Numbered from the stretch's first letter, positions 1 through 7,762 are shown. The stretch: 11,445 bases of DNA from Euperipatoides rowelli (GCA_003024985.2 PXIH01S0000178.1), one strand, 5' to 3'. A program made the numbers and translations. The notes: generated by a model from the letters alone, not told the origin.

Positions 1-2
1 CT

Positions 3-116
3 TTAAAGTCAAAGTCACATGAGATTTCAAAAGACATTTTAACGTATCATGGTATAAAGAATTTCCCTGGCTATTGTGTTAATGACGTGTTCTTGGAGAA
101 GTTTAGTGTTTTTTAA
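3..116 (+). other. Possible 3' end of an upstream exon or ORF (37 open codons, then TAA)
   Basis: The frame starting at base 3 stays open for 37 codons to a TAA at 114-116. This stretch is less AT-rich than what follows: the sequence turns almost pure A/T directly after the stop, as a 3' UTR often does. The visible peptide contains the short stretch NFPGYCVNDVFLEKF, which I cannot assign to a family. It enters from the left edge, so any start or splice acceptor lies outside the window. It could be a last exon, a remnant of another transposon, or chance, since 37 open codons are not rare over six frames. Confidence is low. Confidence 0.15.
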
Positions 117-416
117 AAAAAATTATATTTGATAAATTTTTTTAAAAAATATATATAAAATATATTGAATGTGAATAAGTGTAAGTATATTATAATATGT
201 TATTGAAATTTATTTTTAAGGTATTATTTTTTTGTATTGTTGCTATGTGAACTTGAACAGGAAACCCTCAACACAAATTAATGTTTATGAATATTAAATT
301 TTTAGATAAAAAGTTTAAAGAATTTCTTCCTGGACAAATTAAGAATTAAATAAAAATATATATTAGATATTAATTATTAAATTTATATAATTACTTACTT
401 GTTAATATTTTTTATA
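117..416. other. AT-rich leader before the retroelement gag
   Basis: About 300 bases of very AT-rich sequence with runs of T and A. The 5' LTR and primer-binding site of the downstream retroelement should lie here or just outside. I compared it by eye with the sequence after the pol stop (5835-6730) and found no convincing long direct repeat. I also found no clear TGG-starting primer-binding site. TGG occurs at about 70 and 333, but without a recognisable tRNA 3'-end match. Nothing else is seen here. Confidence 0.4.
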
Positions 417-1632
417 ATGCAGTCAAATAATAGTTTATTTGATGAGGAGGAATTCACAGATCAGCTGGCTGGAAAGCTTAAAACTGATGACCCGATAAAA
501 TCGGAAAGGGTAAGTGAGGAAGCGGCAGCGATCAAGACACAAACTGAGGTTAAAGCTGATGATAGTTCACAATCCTTGTCATCCATGCTCAATAATATAG
601 TCACTAGGATGAATGAGCAGGATGCCCTTTTATTAAAATTAAACAATATTATAATGTGCAGGGATGAACTAAAAGCCATGCAGTTCATTAGTCCAGTAAA
701 ACCCCCAAAACTTAGGGTACCTAGTGGAAATTATTTATTACTAAGGTGGATGATTTTTCTAATAATGAGGTTTTTAACAGTAATAGTTTGAACATACCCA
801 TTAAGATTGAGAGAAATCAGGATGAGGCACAGTTTTAAATTCCAGCGCAGATAATTTATTGCCACAAGCTAGTAATGTTTGTGTTATGCCTATGAAGTGG
901 CTATCCCTGCTTGAAGCTGATCCTATTACAATGTTATCTCCTTTTGAATATCTCCCAGGAGATATGTTCGGTTTGGAACATTTTGTTTCAGAATTCCAAA
1001 ACTTGGTAGAAGAATATCAGTGGAATAAGAATAGGAGTCGATCAATTCTTGAGAGAAATATTCAGGGCAAAGTGTGCAGCATGTATTTTTCTGGGTCGGG
1101 AAATAACAATCGATTAGGATTATCCGAACGATTGAAAGAATTAGTGCACATGTTCTCACTAAAACCAACTAAGAAAAAGTTAAATAAACTTTTCAAATCA
1201 TGTGTACATGTCACAGGCGAGAAAGTTGTATCGTACAAGTTATGTTTAAGTGCATTGGCTGAGCTCTTAAGGCCTCCTGCAAGTTGTTCTCAAATAGAGT
1301 TAGAAGACTCGTTATTCAAACAGTTTAAAGATGGGGTTTTACTTTATCTAAGAATGGGGATAATTTGTAAAGGTCCACGTACATTTAATGAGCAAGTTGA
1401 GTTCACAATAAAAATGAAAAGAGAGGTGAAAGGACAGACTCGTTATGATGGACGGATACATAATAACCTTAATCTCACTCAGGATTTTTCGATGCAGGTA
1501 GAGAGTTTGAAGACTGAATTAAAATTATTTAGTGAAACTAAAAATTCCATACCTGTAAGTAAAGCTAATGGTATCAATGTAGATATTGCAATAAACCCGG
1601 ACATAAAGAGAGATACTCTAGGGAAAAGGTAG
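417..1632 (+). pseudogene. gag: Broken gag of the Ty3/gypsy-like element
   Basis: This is a structural (capsid/matrix-like) protein reading frame, now in three pieces. The first uses the ATG at 417 and is in frame to about 745. It is hydrophilic, acidic and Gln/Ser-rich with a likely short coiled coil (SSMLNNIVTRMNEQDALLLKL region, about 573-650). The second piece is in another frame, 746-838, ending at TAA 836. The third is open from 841 to TAG 1630-1632 in a third frame and is the longest intact stretch, about 260 codons with no internal stop. It has Trp, Phe and Leu patterns typical of Gag capsid helices but no motif I can name. Assignment as gag rests mainly on its position before protease. 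Capsid assembly is the family role. The start choice is the first ATG in the frame. Confidence 0.7.
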
Positions 1633-2281
1633 CCGACACTGACACTTTGAATGTTCAGACCGTACTTCTCAGGTAGTGACAGTTGTGGCTGATGGTAATA
1701 GCCAGTCAGCATTAAACTAACATGCTCTTCAACTTCAGGGTTCTAGGGTTGGGGAGCGGCTTCACATTCAAAGGAATTAGGAGCCCATAATAAAAGAAAA
1801 AGATCTTGTCAAATTTATTTTAACAACAATTTTCAGCATAAGAAACAAAAATCAGTTAAGAAACATACTAAATCCAAACAGGTTAGTGACAGCTCGTAGT
1901 GGCAGTTGTTACCGCCCATGAAATAAGAAAAGGTGCATTTTTAGGTCGGGTGATGAGAATACTAATAATTAATTGGCTAATAGTGTTGATATTACTAATA
2001 TTAATGACTCCTTAGAATTTCCTTCGCAATTTATAAGTCTTAACTTATGGCAATTGCTAAATCAAGATGATCCAGCTAATAAATATAATTAAAATAATTT
2101 AGATATCAAAAATGACAGTCAGGTCAATACCGTAGCTAAGTCCAATTTTAAAAACAAGTTTAAAAATAAAAAGACTAAAAATAAACGTTACTCTAGTCAG
2201 CTAAATAAGAATAGTATTATTGTAGTTAATGAATCTCCACAATATGGCGATAAGCACAACAACCTTTTAAATATTGAAATA
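1633..2281 (+). pseudogene. Basic nucleocapsid-like / gag-pol linker remnant
   Basis: This stretch lies between gag and protease. Pieces in different frames code for very basic peptides. At 1780-1899 there is a Lys/Arg/His/Asn-rich segment containing NKRKRSCQ and KKQKSVKKHTKSK, ending at TAG 1897. From 1922 another frame runs to 2452 with TAA at 1970 and 2090, and includes a second basic stretch (KNKFKNKKTKNKR, about 2150-2190). Ty3/gypsy Gag proteins usually end in an RNA-binding nucleocapsid, and the charge fits that role. A complete CCHC zinc knuckle is not visible. Cysteines near 1908 and 1934 are too isolated to call one. The identity is inferred from position and composition. Confidence 0.5.
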
Positions 2282-2645
2282 TCAAAAACAACATCGATTA
2301 AATTCTTAAGTTGGTTTGAAGACAAACCAGTCATAAAAATTAGATTATGTCATAAAAAAATACTAGCATTATTGGATACGGGTGCTGAATTCACTATCGT
2401 GGATCAGAAATTTTTCTTTAAAAATAATATTAAATGTTGTAAAAGGCAATAAAACAGTGACTAATTTTAAAATTGGAAAAATAAATTTTTGTCAACCCAT
2501 ATGTGTAGCTCCAATAATAACCAACAGCTGTCTTCAAGTAATTATAGGATATGATTTGCTATCCCAACATAAAGCATTTATAAAAAGTGTAAGTAAAGAG
2601 GTGGTTTTCAATTTTGATTTAAGTAAATGTTGGGATAGTTTGTAG
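2282..2645 (+). pseudogene. Retropepsin-like aspartic protease, frameshifted
   Basis: This is a retroviral-type aspartic protease domain, which in this family cleaves the Gag-Pol polyprotein inside the particle. The active-site segment LLDTGAEFTIV is at about 2369-2401, with the catalytic Asp codon at 2375-2377. The conserved C-terminal part IIGYDLLSQHKAFI (about 2543-2584, family pattern I-[IL]-G-x-D-x-L) lies in a different frame, open to TAG 2643-2645. The frame that holds DTG stops at TAA 2450-2452, so a frameshift falls at about 2425-2450. Length and spacing between the two motifs fit a normal retropepsin of roughly 100 residues. The assignment is firm. Function is lost through the shift. 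Confidence 0.85.
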
Positions 2646-3735
2646 AGCAACTACAGAATGATACCCCAGTAACGTGCAAATCTGTACTTGCTAAATTACC
2701 ACCAGAGGATGAGGAAGACATTAACAAACTATTATATGTTGATGATTTAAATTTAGAAGAGGAAAATTGCAATAAATTAAAACAAATTATTGAAATTAAT
2801 AAATCAATTTTGAAAGAGGATGTCACTAAAATAACTGGTGCTCTAATAGAACCATATGAGCCTCAATTTGTTGATGACAGCCCTATATATCAGAGCAATA
2901 TAGGATGCCGCATAGCTGCTAGGAGCCATTGAGGAGACAGACAAATTAAAGAAGGCCAATATAATTAAGAAAACATCTAGCAATTATAATTCACCTGTGT
3001 TAGTCGTACCTAAAAGAGACAGTTACAAAGTGAGAATAGTTATGGATTTATGTAAGCTAAATAAAACAATAGTATCGGTTAGATACCCCTAATGACCATA
3101 GACAATATTTTATCCTTGTTAGGAGGATCCAAAGTTTTTAGTAGCCTTGATCTCAACAATGGATATTTTAACATCAAATTGACAGTAAAGATTTTATTTT
3201 CCAGTTCCCTGGACAAGATTTAGTTTCAGCCGCTTAAGTCAAAGCTGTGTAACATCCGCTGCAATTTTTTAGCAGATCATGAGTGAGTGTCTTCAAGATG
3301 TTATGAACAAGGGCCATATTTTGGTGTATTTAGATGACATCATAATTCATTATAATACATTATGCAACCATTGAAGAACATTTAGATATGTTAAGTGAGG
3401 TTTTCGGGGCTTTAAAGAAAATAAATATGGCCATTAAACCATCCAAATGCCGTTTATTTAAGAATTCCATTAAGTTTTTGGGACATAATGTAGATAAGGA
3501 TGGTTGCAGACCCTTAAATGATAACATTAAAGCAGTGCTAAATATTCCTAGGCCTTCAACCACTCGTGGAGTGCACAGTTTTCTTGACAGTGTAAGTTTT
3601 TACAGGAAGTTTATTGAAGGTTTTGCCAAGATTGCAGCACCTCTTGAAACATAAAAATATGCACATAGAGTGGAATTCTAAGGTGGAGTGTGCATTCCAG
3701 AAACTAAAGCAATGCCTAATTCTGACCCACTCTTG
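2642..3735 (+). pseudogene. pol: Reverse transcriptase domain, multiply frameshifted
   Basis: RNA-dependent DNA polymerase of the element. A linker and N-terminus are open at 2642-2932. The fingers follow in another frame at 2925-3092, with SPVLVVPKRD and an MDLCKLN motif. The palm comes next: LDLNNGY (catalytic Asp codon 3149-3151), then FSFSRLSQ, an in-frame TAG at 3270, and ILVYLDDIII with the catalytic YLDD at 3327-3338. The connection and thumb are at 3361-3654 (IKPSKCRLF, IKFLGHNVD, FYRKFI) and then 3650-3735 in yet another frame. All three catalytic aspartates of the family are still coded, but at least seven frame changes lie between the ends. The YLDD form and the thumb motifs fit Ty3/gypsy rather than copia or LINE enzymes. 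Confidence 0.9.
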
Positions 3736-4140
3736 ACATTTCCTAATTTCAATCATCCTTTTATAATAAAAGTGATACTTCATTAATATCTATAGCCGCT
3801 GTTTTAGAACAGGAGGATGAAGAAGAAGAATTAAAGCCTATTGCATACTGTAGTCGCAAATTGAATAAAGCAGAAAGGAATTATACCATAATCAAAAAAA
3901 GAGCCTTTGGCCATAGTTTATGCAATACAGCAGTTCCATCATCTAACGTATGGAAATAAAATAATTTTAAAAACTGACCATAAGCCTTTGACCTATTTGT
4001 TCGATCTGAAAGATACCAACACTAGAATGGCCAGGTGGCTAATTATGTTACAAGACAATGATATAAATTTTGAATATATACCTGGGAAATTAAATAATAT
4101 GGCTGATATTCTGTATAGGTGTGATGAAATTGAGGAAGTG
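3724..4140 (+). pseudogene. RNase H domain of the retroelement pol
   Basis: This domain degrades the RNA strand of RNA:DNA hybrids during reverse transcription. It begins with a PLLTFPNF motif (about 3727), shifts frame, and continues as SDTSLISIAAVLEQ with the first acidic residue codon at 3774-3776. The second acidic position is in KAERNY (Glu codon 3873-3875). The third is in KTDHKPLTYLF (Asp codon 3976-3978). The domain closes with YIPGKLNNMADIL, the family's Y-x-P-G-x-x-N-x-x-A-D pattern, near 4075-4112. A frameshift sits in the A-run at about 3893-3900. The second half is intact and open from 3898 to TAA 4297. The stretch EQEDEEEEL between the first two motifs is unusually acidic. Confidence 0.88.
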
Positions 4141-4895
4141 AATGTAAATATTGAAGAGTCAGATAGATATGCACTATCTATAGAAAGAGTATTTAATGCT
4201 CAGCAAAATGATACTTATTGTTTAGAAGAATTTAATAATATAAAAAAAGAAAAATATCTGGAGAATGAATTTATATTAGATGAGGAACAGATTATTTAAA
4301 AAAATGTTAGATTAGGAAACAGTGAGTGGACAGCACATTGTTTATTAAAACCACATGATTTAATTAATGAAATATTATTTCACTAACATAATACCATAAT
4401 AGGGCGGCACTATTCTCCTAAAACTATAGAAAAAGTAAAACACAGTTTCACTTGGTCCTCTATGTTCTGTGATATAAGAAATTATGTCAGAAGTTGTGAA
4501 AAATGTGAGCCCAGTAATACTATTAGATCTAAAGCTCCTGTGCTGGCAGTGGTACCACCTAGTGCCTGCATGTAGAAACTATCATTGGATATTTTGGGTC
4601 CTTTCAGTTGTACAGCTAGGAAAAATAGGTACATAGTGCTATGGTCAGACCAAATTTTCTAGAATGTCTTTTGGCAAGCCCATTCCCAATCAGGAGGCTC
4701 ATAGAATAGCAAAGGATTATATAGAAAATATTTTTACTCGTTATGGTGGATCATCAGAGATTTTGTCAGATAGGGGACCACAACTAGTAGGGCATATTAT
4801 GAGTACACTTTGTGAGAAATAAAAAGTAAATAGACCTCAATCAAATGGTTGCTTGGAAAGATTAAATCATAATAAGGTATTGAATTTATTTATCC
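4141..4895 (+). pseudogene. Integrase: HHCC zinc finger and catalytic core, with a short core
   Basis: DDE integrase that inserts element cDNA. The N-terminal zinc-binding part keeps His codons at 4387 and 4408 and Cys codons at 4495 and 4504 (SCEKC). A TAA at 4384 and another at 4297 interrupt it. The core starts with LDILGPF (first catalytic Asp codon 4588-4590), preceded by TAG at 4573. After a frame change at about 4645-4660 come SDRGPQ (second Asp codon 4769-4771) and RPQSNGCLERLN (Glu codon 4856-4858). Only 28 codons separate that Asp and Glu, against about 35 in the family, so roughly seven codons seem lost just after TAA 4820. Stops, shifts and this gap make it inactive. Confidence 0.87.
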
Positions 4896-5418
4896 CAATT
4901 CTGTAATAGGAATTATACAGACTGGGACATTATTTTACCCTATGTCTTACAAACTATAAACAATATGGAACATAGGAGTAGCCATTATGCTCCATTTTTA
5001 ATTTTTCTTGGATTTTATCAAATTGATTCATTATCTCATTTTAATCAATTAGTGAACATGATCCTATTGATATCGTGGAAATATAATGGAGAAATTATCA
5101 ATAGTCAGATCTGAAGTTATTGCCAATTTGACCAAGTTGTCTAAGTCAGTATCTGATGACAAAGGAGTTAGGCACAAACTGCACGATTCAAAATAGATCC
5201 AGCTGTGTTGTTTCTCAATGTTCCTAGTTATGTGGGTCTAAATAGGAAATTATAACCAAGCTATAAAGTCCCTATAATATCGTTTATAGAGTAGGGATGA
5301 TCTTATCATCTACAAGACAGAAACAAACCGTTTAAGAGCTCATGTTGATATAATTAATCTTTATTTTGGATGCCCTATGCTTGACGATGTCTCTGATCAA
5401 CCATTGGTGAAATTATGA
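4896..5418 (+). pseudogene. Integrase core end and GPY/F-like C-terminal module
   Basis: The end of the integrase core continues in a new frame from about 4896. TDWDIILPYVLQTINN and YAPFLIFLGF match the usual W-x-x-x-L-P-x-x-x-x-x-x-N and S-P-F-x-L-x-x-G patterns. A linker in another frame runs 5086-5196. The frame from 5184 carries VPSYVGLNRKL, then a TAA at 5253 and PSYKVP, which resembles the GPY/F module's K-L-S-P-x-Y-x-G-P-Y with the glycine changed. TAG 5292 and another shift lead to TNRLRAHVDIINLYF, the usual end of the module, with TGA at 5416. In Ty3/gypsy elements this part binds DNA and influences target choice. No chromodomain is seen. Confidence 0.75.
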
Positions 5419-5834
5419 ATGAATGTCAGCCAGTCACTAATAGTACTCCTATTAATGAGGAACCAGTATTTCTTACAGTAGACGGTAAAATAATTGATAT
5501 AGATACCGCTACTATTGTGGAATAGGAGGTTAAAGTCTAAACCTTGGGAACAGCCGTATAACAATGAAAATGATTGTTTTAATAAAAGTAGTGAGCCAGT
5601 TGTTGGGATCAGATCACAAAATTTAGCTGAGCTTTCAGCTCCCACTAGTGAGTTTTTAGTGAATGATGTTTCTGCAAGTTATTGTTTACACTCTAAAACT
5701 CATTCTGTTATGAGCCAAACAATTTGGATATTTGTGAAGCCGCTATTCAATCCGGAGAGGAAGTGGAATTACCTGAAGTAAAACACGATTATTTCCTGAG
5801 AAATAAGGAAATTGTGAATTATAGGAGATAATAG
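5415..5834 (+). pseudogene. C-terminal tail of pol, ending in tandem stops
   Basis: About 140 codons follow the GPY/F-like module in three frames. The first runs from an ATG at 5415 to TAG 5523-5525. The second is open through about 5515-5781. The third is open from about 5712 to TAA TAG at 5829-5834. The last piece is acidic and then basic, and ends with NKEIVNYRR. A short Arg-rich finish is common at pol ends, so this is probably the original stop. I recognise no domain here: it shows neither the aromatic cage of a chromodomain nor env features such as a signal peptide or transmembrane helix. It is best called an unassigned integrase tail. Confidence 0.55.
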
Positions 5835-6725
5835 TCTTTTTATCGCACTACTTCATCATTTCAGACGCTTTTACTCTTGCAAATACCCATTAAAAAATGT
5901 TATTGTGAAATAAAACATATCTTACTTTCAAATTCATACCTTTTAAACAACTGTAACCAATTCTTTTCCCTTTAATTTATTCTCTTTGCAGAGATCCTTT
6001 GTCAAACTAAATACTACTTTTAATACCTCATCCTTCCTTTCCTCTACAGTCTACACTGAAGATTTTCCAGAGGAAAAGCCATAATTACTCCTTTATTTTT
6101 TTACCTTGTACGTTTTTATCATTTAATTTTATATAAATTCAGAGAGCAATGTTAATTCATTTTTATGTTAGTCATAAATTATTTTTATTAGTTAGCGAAA
6201 TTCTTATAATTTTTTTTATTAAACATATAAAAATTTATTAGTATATAATTCATAAGCATGATCAAACAATATGTATTTTTTACAATAAATGTTGTAATTA
6301 ATCATTTTATTTTTTCACAAAGAAAGATAAAGAGAATAAGACAATGTCTTCATAAATTTAACCTTCTGTTGCTGAAGTTGAGATAATTTATTTGCATACA
6401 TTTTTTATTTAAATCAAAAATATCTTAACTACAATTTTATATGCAATTTTTTTTTATTGCCATCATCTTTGTCTTACATGTACGGGGGCTGAAATAGTGC
6501 ATCTCTCTTTCATGTCTAGATATTGAGGCTCTACTTAAATTGAGCTCGGCCCTCCTTAAGTGGTTTTCTTGTATCATACAAATATTTCAAATCCATACAA
6601 ATTTAATTGTTTTATTTCAGCTATCAAGTCATCTTTTCATTATTATTTATATTGACATTTCAGGTGAACTCTGGTAAGTTTATTTTTAGTTGGCTTAGAA
6701 TAATAATTATTTTATTATTTGGTTA
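5835..6725. other. AT-rich non-coding stretch; expected 3' LTR position
   Basis: The 3' LTR of the retroelement should begin shortly after 5834, following a polypurine tract. The only purine-rich runs are short (about 5801-5810 and 6070-6077), and no LTR-like repeat of the leader at 117-416 is evident. A polyadenylation-type AATAAA is at 5909-5914. A somewhat more GC-rich patch at about 6478-6565 has no ORF or motif that I recognise. The rest is T-rich low-complexity sequence. I see no gene here. Confidence 0.5.
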
Positions 6726-6733
6726 GCCTAGGC
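6726..6733. repeat. Left target-site duplication of the hAT element (GCCTAGGC)
   Basis: The eight bases GCCTAGGC directly before the element's first base are repeated exactly at 7345-7352. Eight base pairs is the length made by hAT transposases. The site is itself a perfect palindrome. Confidence 0.9.
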
Positions 6734-7020
6734 TAGGGGTCAGCATCCTTTCAGAGACAAAGAGCCATATCTGCAAAAAAAATGAAAAAAACAGAAAATG
6801 GGAAGAGCCACAAAACTGAAATGATATCAAGTAACTTGGTGAAACCCCTCGTATAAGCTGTGATGAACAACAGGATATGATAGTAAAGGGATCCAATAAG
6901 TGACAATTACTGCGATTTTACAATCTGCACATCTATTTCAGTCATATACGTCAAATATCCAGAAATAGCTCAAAATTATCAAAATCGATCAAGAAATGCT
7001 TATTTTGACTCTAGATTATA

Positions 7021-7030
7021 CCCCCCCCCC
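7021..7030. repeat. Poly-C run inside the hAT element
   Basis: Ten consecutive C residues followed by a pyrimidine-rich TCCTTCCACCC. It is unusual in such AT-rich DNA and lies near the middle of the hAT element, upstream of the GGTAAGG module. Confidence 0.9.
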
Positions 7031-7070
7031 TCCTTCCACCCTAATGTTTTAAATATGTAGTAGGAGTTAC

Positions 7071-7103
7071 AGTTCAGGGTAAGGGTAAGGTTAGGACTGT
7101 AAA
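7071..7103. repeat. Copy 1 of a 33-bp module shared by two different elements
   Basis: This copy lies inside the hAT element. It aligns without gaps to 8980-9012, with 29 of 33 bases identical. The core reads GGTAAGGTTAGGACTGTAAA here and has one change in the other copy. The 5' half resembles a degenerate GGGTAA-type telomere-like repeat. The two host elements have unrelated ends. Confidence 0.75.
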
Positions 7104-7344
7104 TAATAAAATAAAGCTGATATCCATTTACTTATTGGATCCGGGTTCTAGGCTCTCATCGAGCAACTCCCACCAAACAACAGTACAACACATGTACAGT
7201 ACAGGTATGAGGTGGGTGTTCTGAATTGAATCAAAAAAGGCGTTCACACACACACAAAAAAAACATTTTGCCAATTTTGAAAGAGCCACAAAATTTTCTG
7301 AAAGAGCCGCATGTGGCTCCGGAGCCGCAGCTTGCAGACCCCTG

Positions 7345-7352
7345 GCCTAGGC
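7345..7352. repeat. Right target-site duplication of the hAT element (GCCTAGGC)
   Basis: An exact copy of 6726-6733 that starts immediately after the element's terminal CCCCTG. This fixes the right boundary of the element. Confidence 0.9.
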
Positions 7353-7570
7353 TGTTACCTTTTTATTCCAAGTTTAAGTAATGGCACTCTAGGATTTGTT
7401 TATCTTTGTTACGAGTGACCTCTACCCTGCTGTGTCTTTGAGATTGAATAGTTAGGAATCCTATTAATTTTCAAGCAGTAGCGACTCAGTTTTAAATATA
7501 ACATATGACGCCTATGGCTTGCAGAATTGTCGTTTTTAATAAAATAAATAAATAAATAAATACATAGTGG
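7353..7570. other. Non-coding flank between the hAT element and the minus-strand fragment
   Basis: This is the flank into which the hAT element inserted: the sequence left of 6726 and right of 7352 is one original locus split by the insertion. On the minus strand a short open stretch without a known motif runs through about 7440-7520. It contains no splice-supported exon that I can defend. It ends at the (AAAT)n run. It may be part of a dispersed repeat. Confidence 0.35.
7538..7562. repeat. (AAAT)n microsatellite
   Basis: A run of AATAAAATAAATAAATAAAT-type sequence, about six units. It could be a simple expansion or the tail of an old retroposon whose body lies to the left (about 7380-7537). 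I cannot identify such a body. It also ends the readable part of the minus-strand fragment at 7571-7684. Confidence 0.8.
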
Positions 7571-7684
7571 CTTGTTGTGATGTTCAGTTAAGTGCTAGTT
7601 GTACATACACAAGTATTTTTCTACTTCGTGAATTAATAGTGATATTTCATCATCGTTCCAGTTGGCTTGCTTAGTGGCCGCCAT
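7571..7684 (-). pseudogene. Fragment of a Myb/SANT-like or MADF DNA-binding domain, N-terminus
   Basis: On the minus strand an ATG at 7684-7682 opens MAATKQANWNDDEISLLI followed by HEVEKYLCMYN, then TAG (7597-7595). In the same frame beyond the stop come HLTEHHNK and then the (AAAT)n repeat. The pattern W-[ST/N]-D-[DE]-E-[IV]-x-x-L-[IL], then E-x-x-P/L-C-[LM]-Y-N and a following [YH]HNK, is that of Myb/SANT-like or MADF domains. These occur in transcription regulators and in PIF/Harbinger transposon accessory proteins. The start has a good context (ctaATGG). Two readings fit. It may be a broken copy with an in-frame stop. Or it may be a first exon that splices at the GTATGT at about 7608-7603, just before the stop. 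No later exon was found. Family resemblance is from memory of patterns, not a search. Confidence 0.45.
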
Positions 7685-7740
7685 TAGTGTTTTAGTAAGT
7701 CAAATCACATGTTCTCATTGTCAGTGATTGGCTGTGATTT
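7679..7740 (-). promoter_or_regulatory. CCAAT box and YY1-like ATGGCGGC start context
   Basis: Reading on the minus strand, AGCCAATCA (complement of about 7724-7732) lies about 45 bases upstream of the ATG at 7684. The ATG sits in ATGGCGGCC, which matches the core of the YY1 site often found at start codons of genes with short 5' leaders. Both motifs point in the direction of the minus-strand fragment. No TATA box is evident. The motifs are short, so chance is possible. Confidence 0.25.
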
Positions 7741-7762
7741 TACATTTCAAAGAGAAAGTTCA

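Larger units (their letters stand above)
417..5834 (+). mobile_element. Degenerate Ty3/gypsy-like LTR retrotransposon, internal region
   Basis: This is a retrotransposon internal region of about 5.4 kb with domains in Ty3/gypsy order: gag, protease, reverse transcriptase, RNase H, integrase. Integrase lies after RNase H, which excludes the Ty1/copia order. Diagnostic motifs are DTG (2375-2383), YLDD (3327-3338), TDHKPL near 3973, and the CEKC zinc-binding cysteines (4495-4506). The integrase aspartates are in LDILGPF (4588) and SDRGPQ (4769), and a GLNRKL/PSYK segment lies near 5230-5270. The frame changes about twenty times. In-frame stops away from the shifts include 1970, 2090, 3270, 4297, 4384, 4573, 4820, 5253 and 5292. 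The natural terminus is probably TAA TAG at 5829-5834. No env-like ORF follows, and no LTR pair was recognised. The element cannot be autonomous. Confidence 0.9.
6734..7344. mobile_element. 611-bp non-autonomous hAT-type DNA transposon
   Basis: The left end reads TAGGGGTCAGCA and the right end, on the opposite strand, CAGGGGTCTGCA (10 of 12 identical). This is the short, (C/T)AGGG-starting inverted repeat of hAT elements. It is flanked by an exact 8-bp duplication. Several AGAGCC repeats lie just inside both ends; AGAGCCACAAAA is near 6804 and again at 7282-7293. The right end also has a perfect GGCTCCGGAGCC palindrome (7315-7326). Such subterminal repeats are typical transposase-binding sites in this superfamily. 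There is no ORF of useful size and no hAT dimerisation or BED-finger motif, so it would depend on a transposase from elsewhere. A C-run, a GGTAAGG-type stretch and a short CA-run (about 7246-7256) lie inside. Similar ends occur in many animal genomes. Confidence 0.88.

Noticed and set aside
461-688. Minus-strand open frame opposite gag
   Set aside because: It lies antisense to a supported gag reading frame and has no motif, start context or neighbour to support it. It is a shadow of the coding strand.
926-1168. Minus-strand open frame opposite the long gag piece
   Set aside because: It mirrors the open plus-strand gag frame and shows no recognisable domain.
1908-1936. CCHC zinc knuckle in the nucleocapsid region
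   Set aside because: Only scattered Cys codons are seen, with a TGA between them in that frame. The C-x2-C-x4-H-x4-C spacing is not present.
3360-3783. Two minus-strand open frames opposite the RT thumb
   Set aside because: The plus strand here carries clear RT connection motifs; the antisense frames have none.
6652-6680. Possible micro-exon: TTTCAG, ten bases, then GTAAGT
   Set aside because: Acceptor- and donor-like words are frequent in AT-rich DNA. There is no flanking exon, frame or transcript to support it.
5835-6725. Env gene after pol, as in errantiviruses
   Set aside because: No open frame, signal peptide, fusion segment or transmembrane helix is visible after the pol stops.
7071-7103. 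True telomeric repeat insertion
   Set aside because: Only two or three imperfect GGGTAA-like units occur, embedded in a longer non-telomeric module shared with another element.
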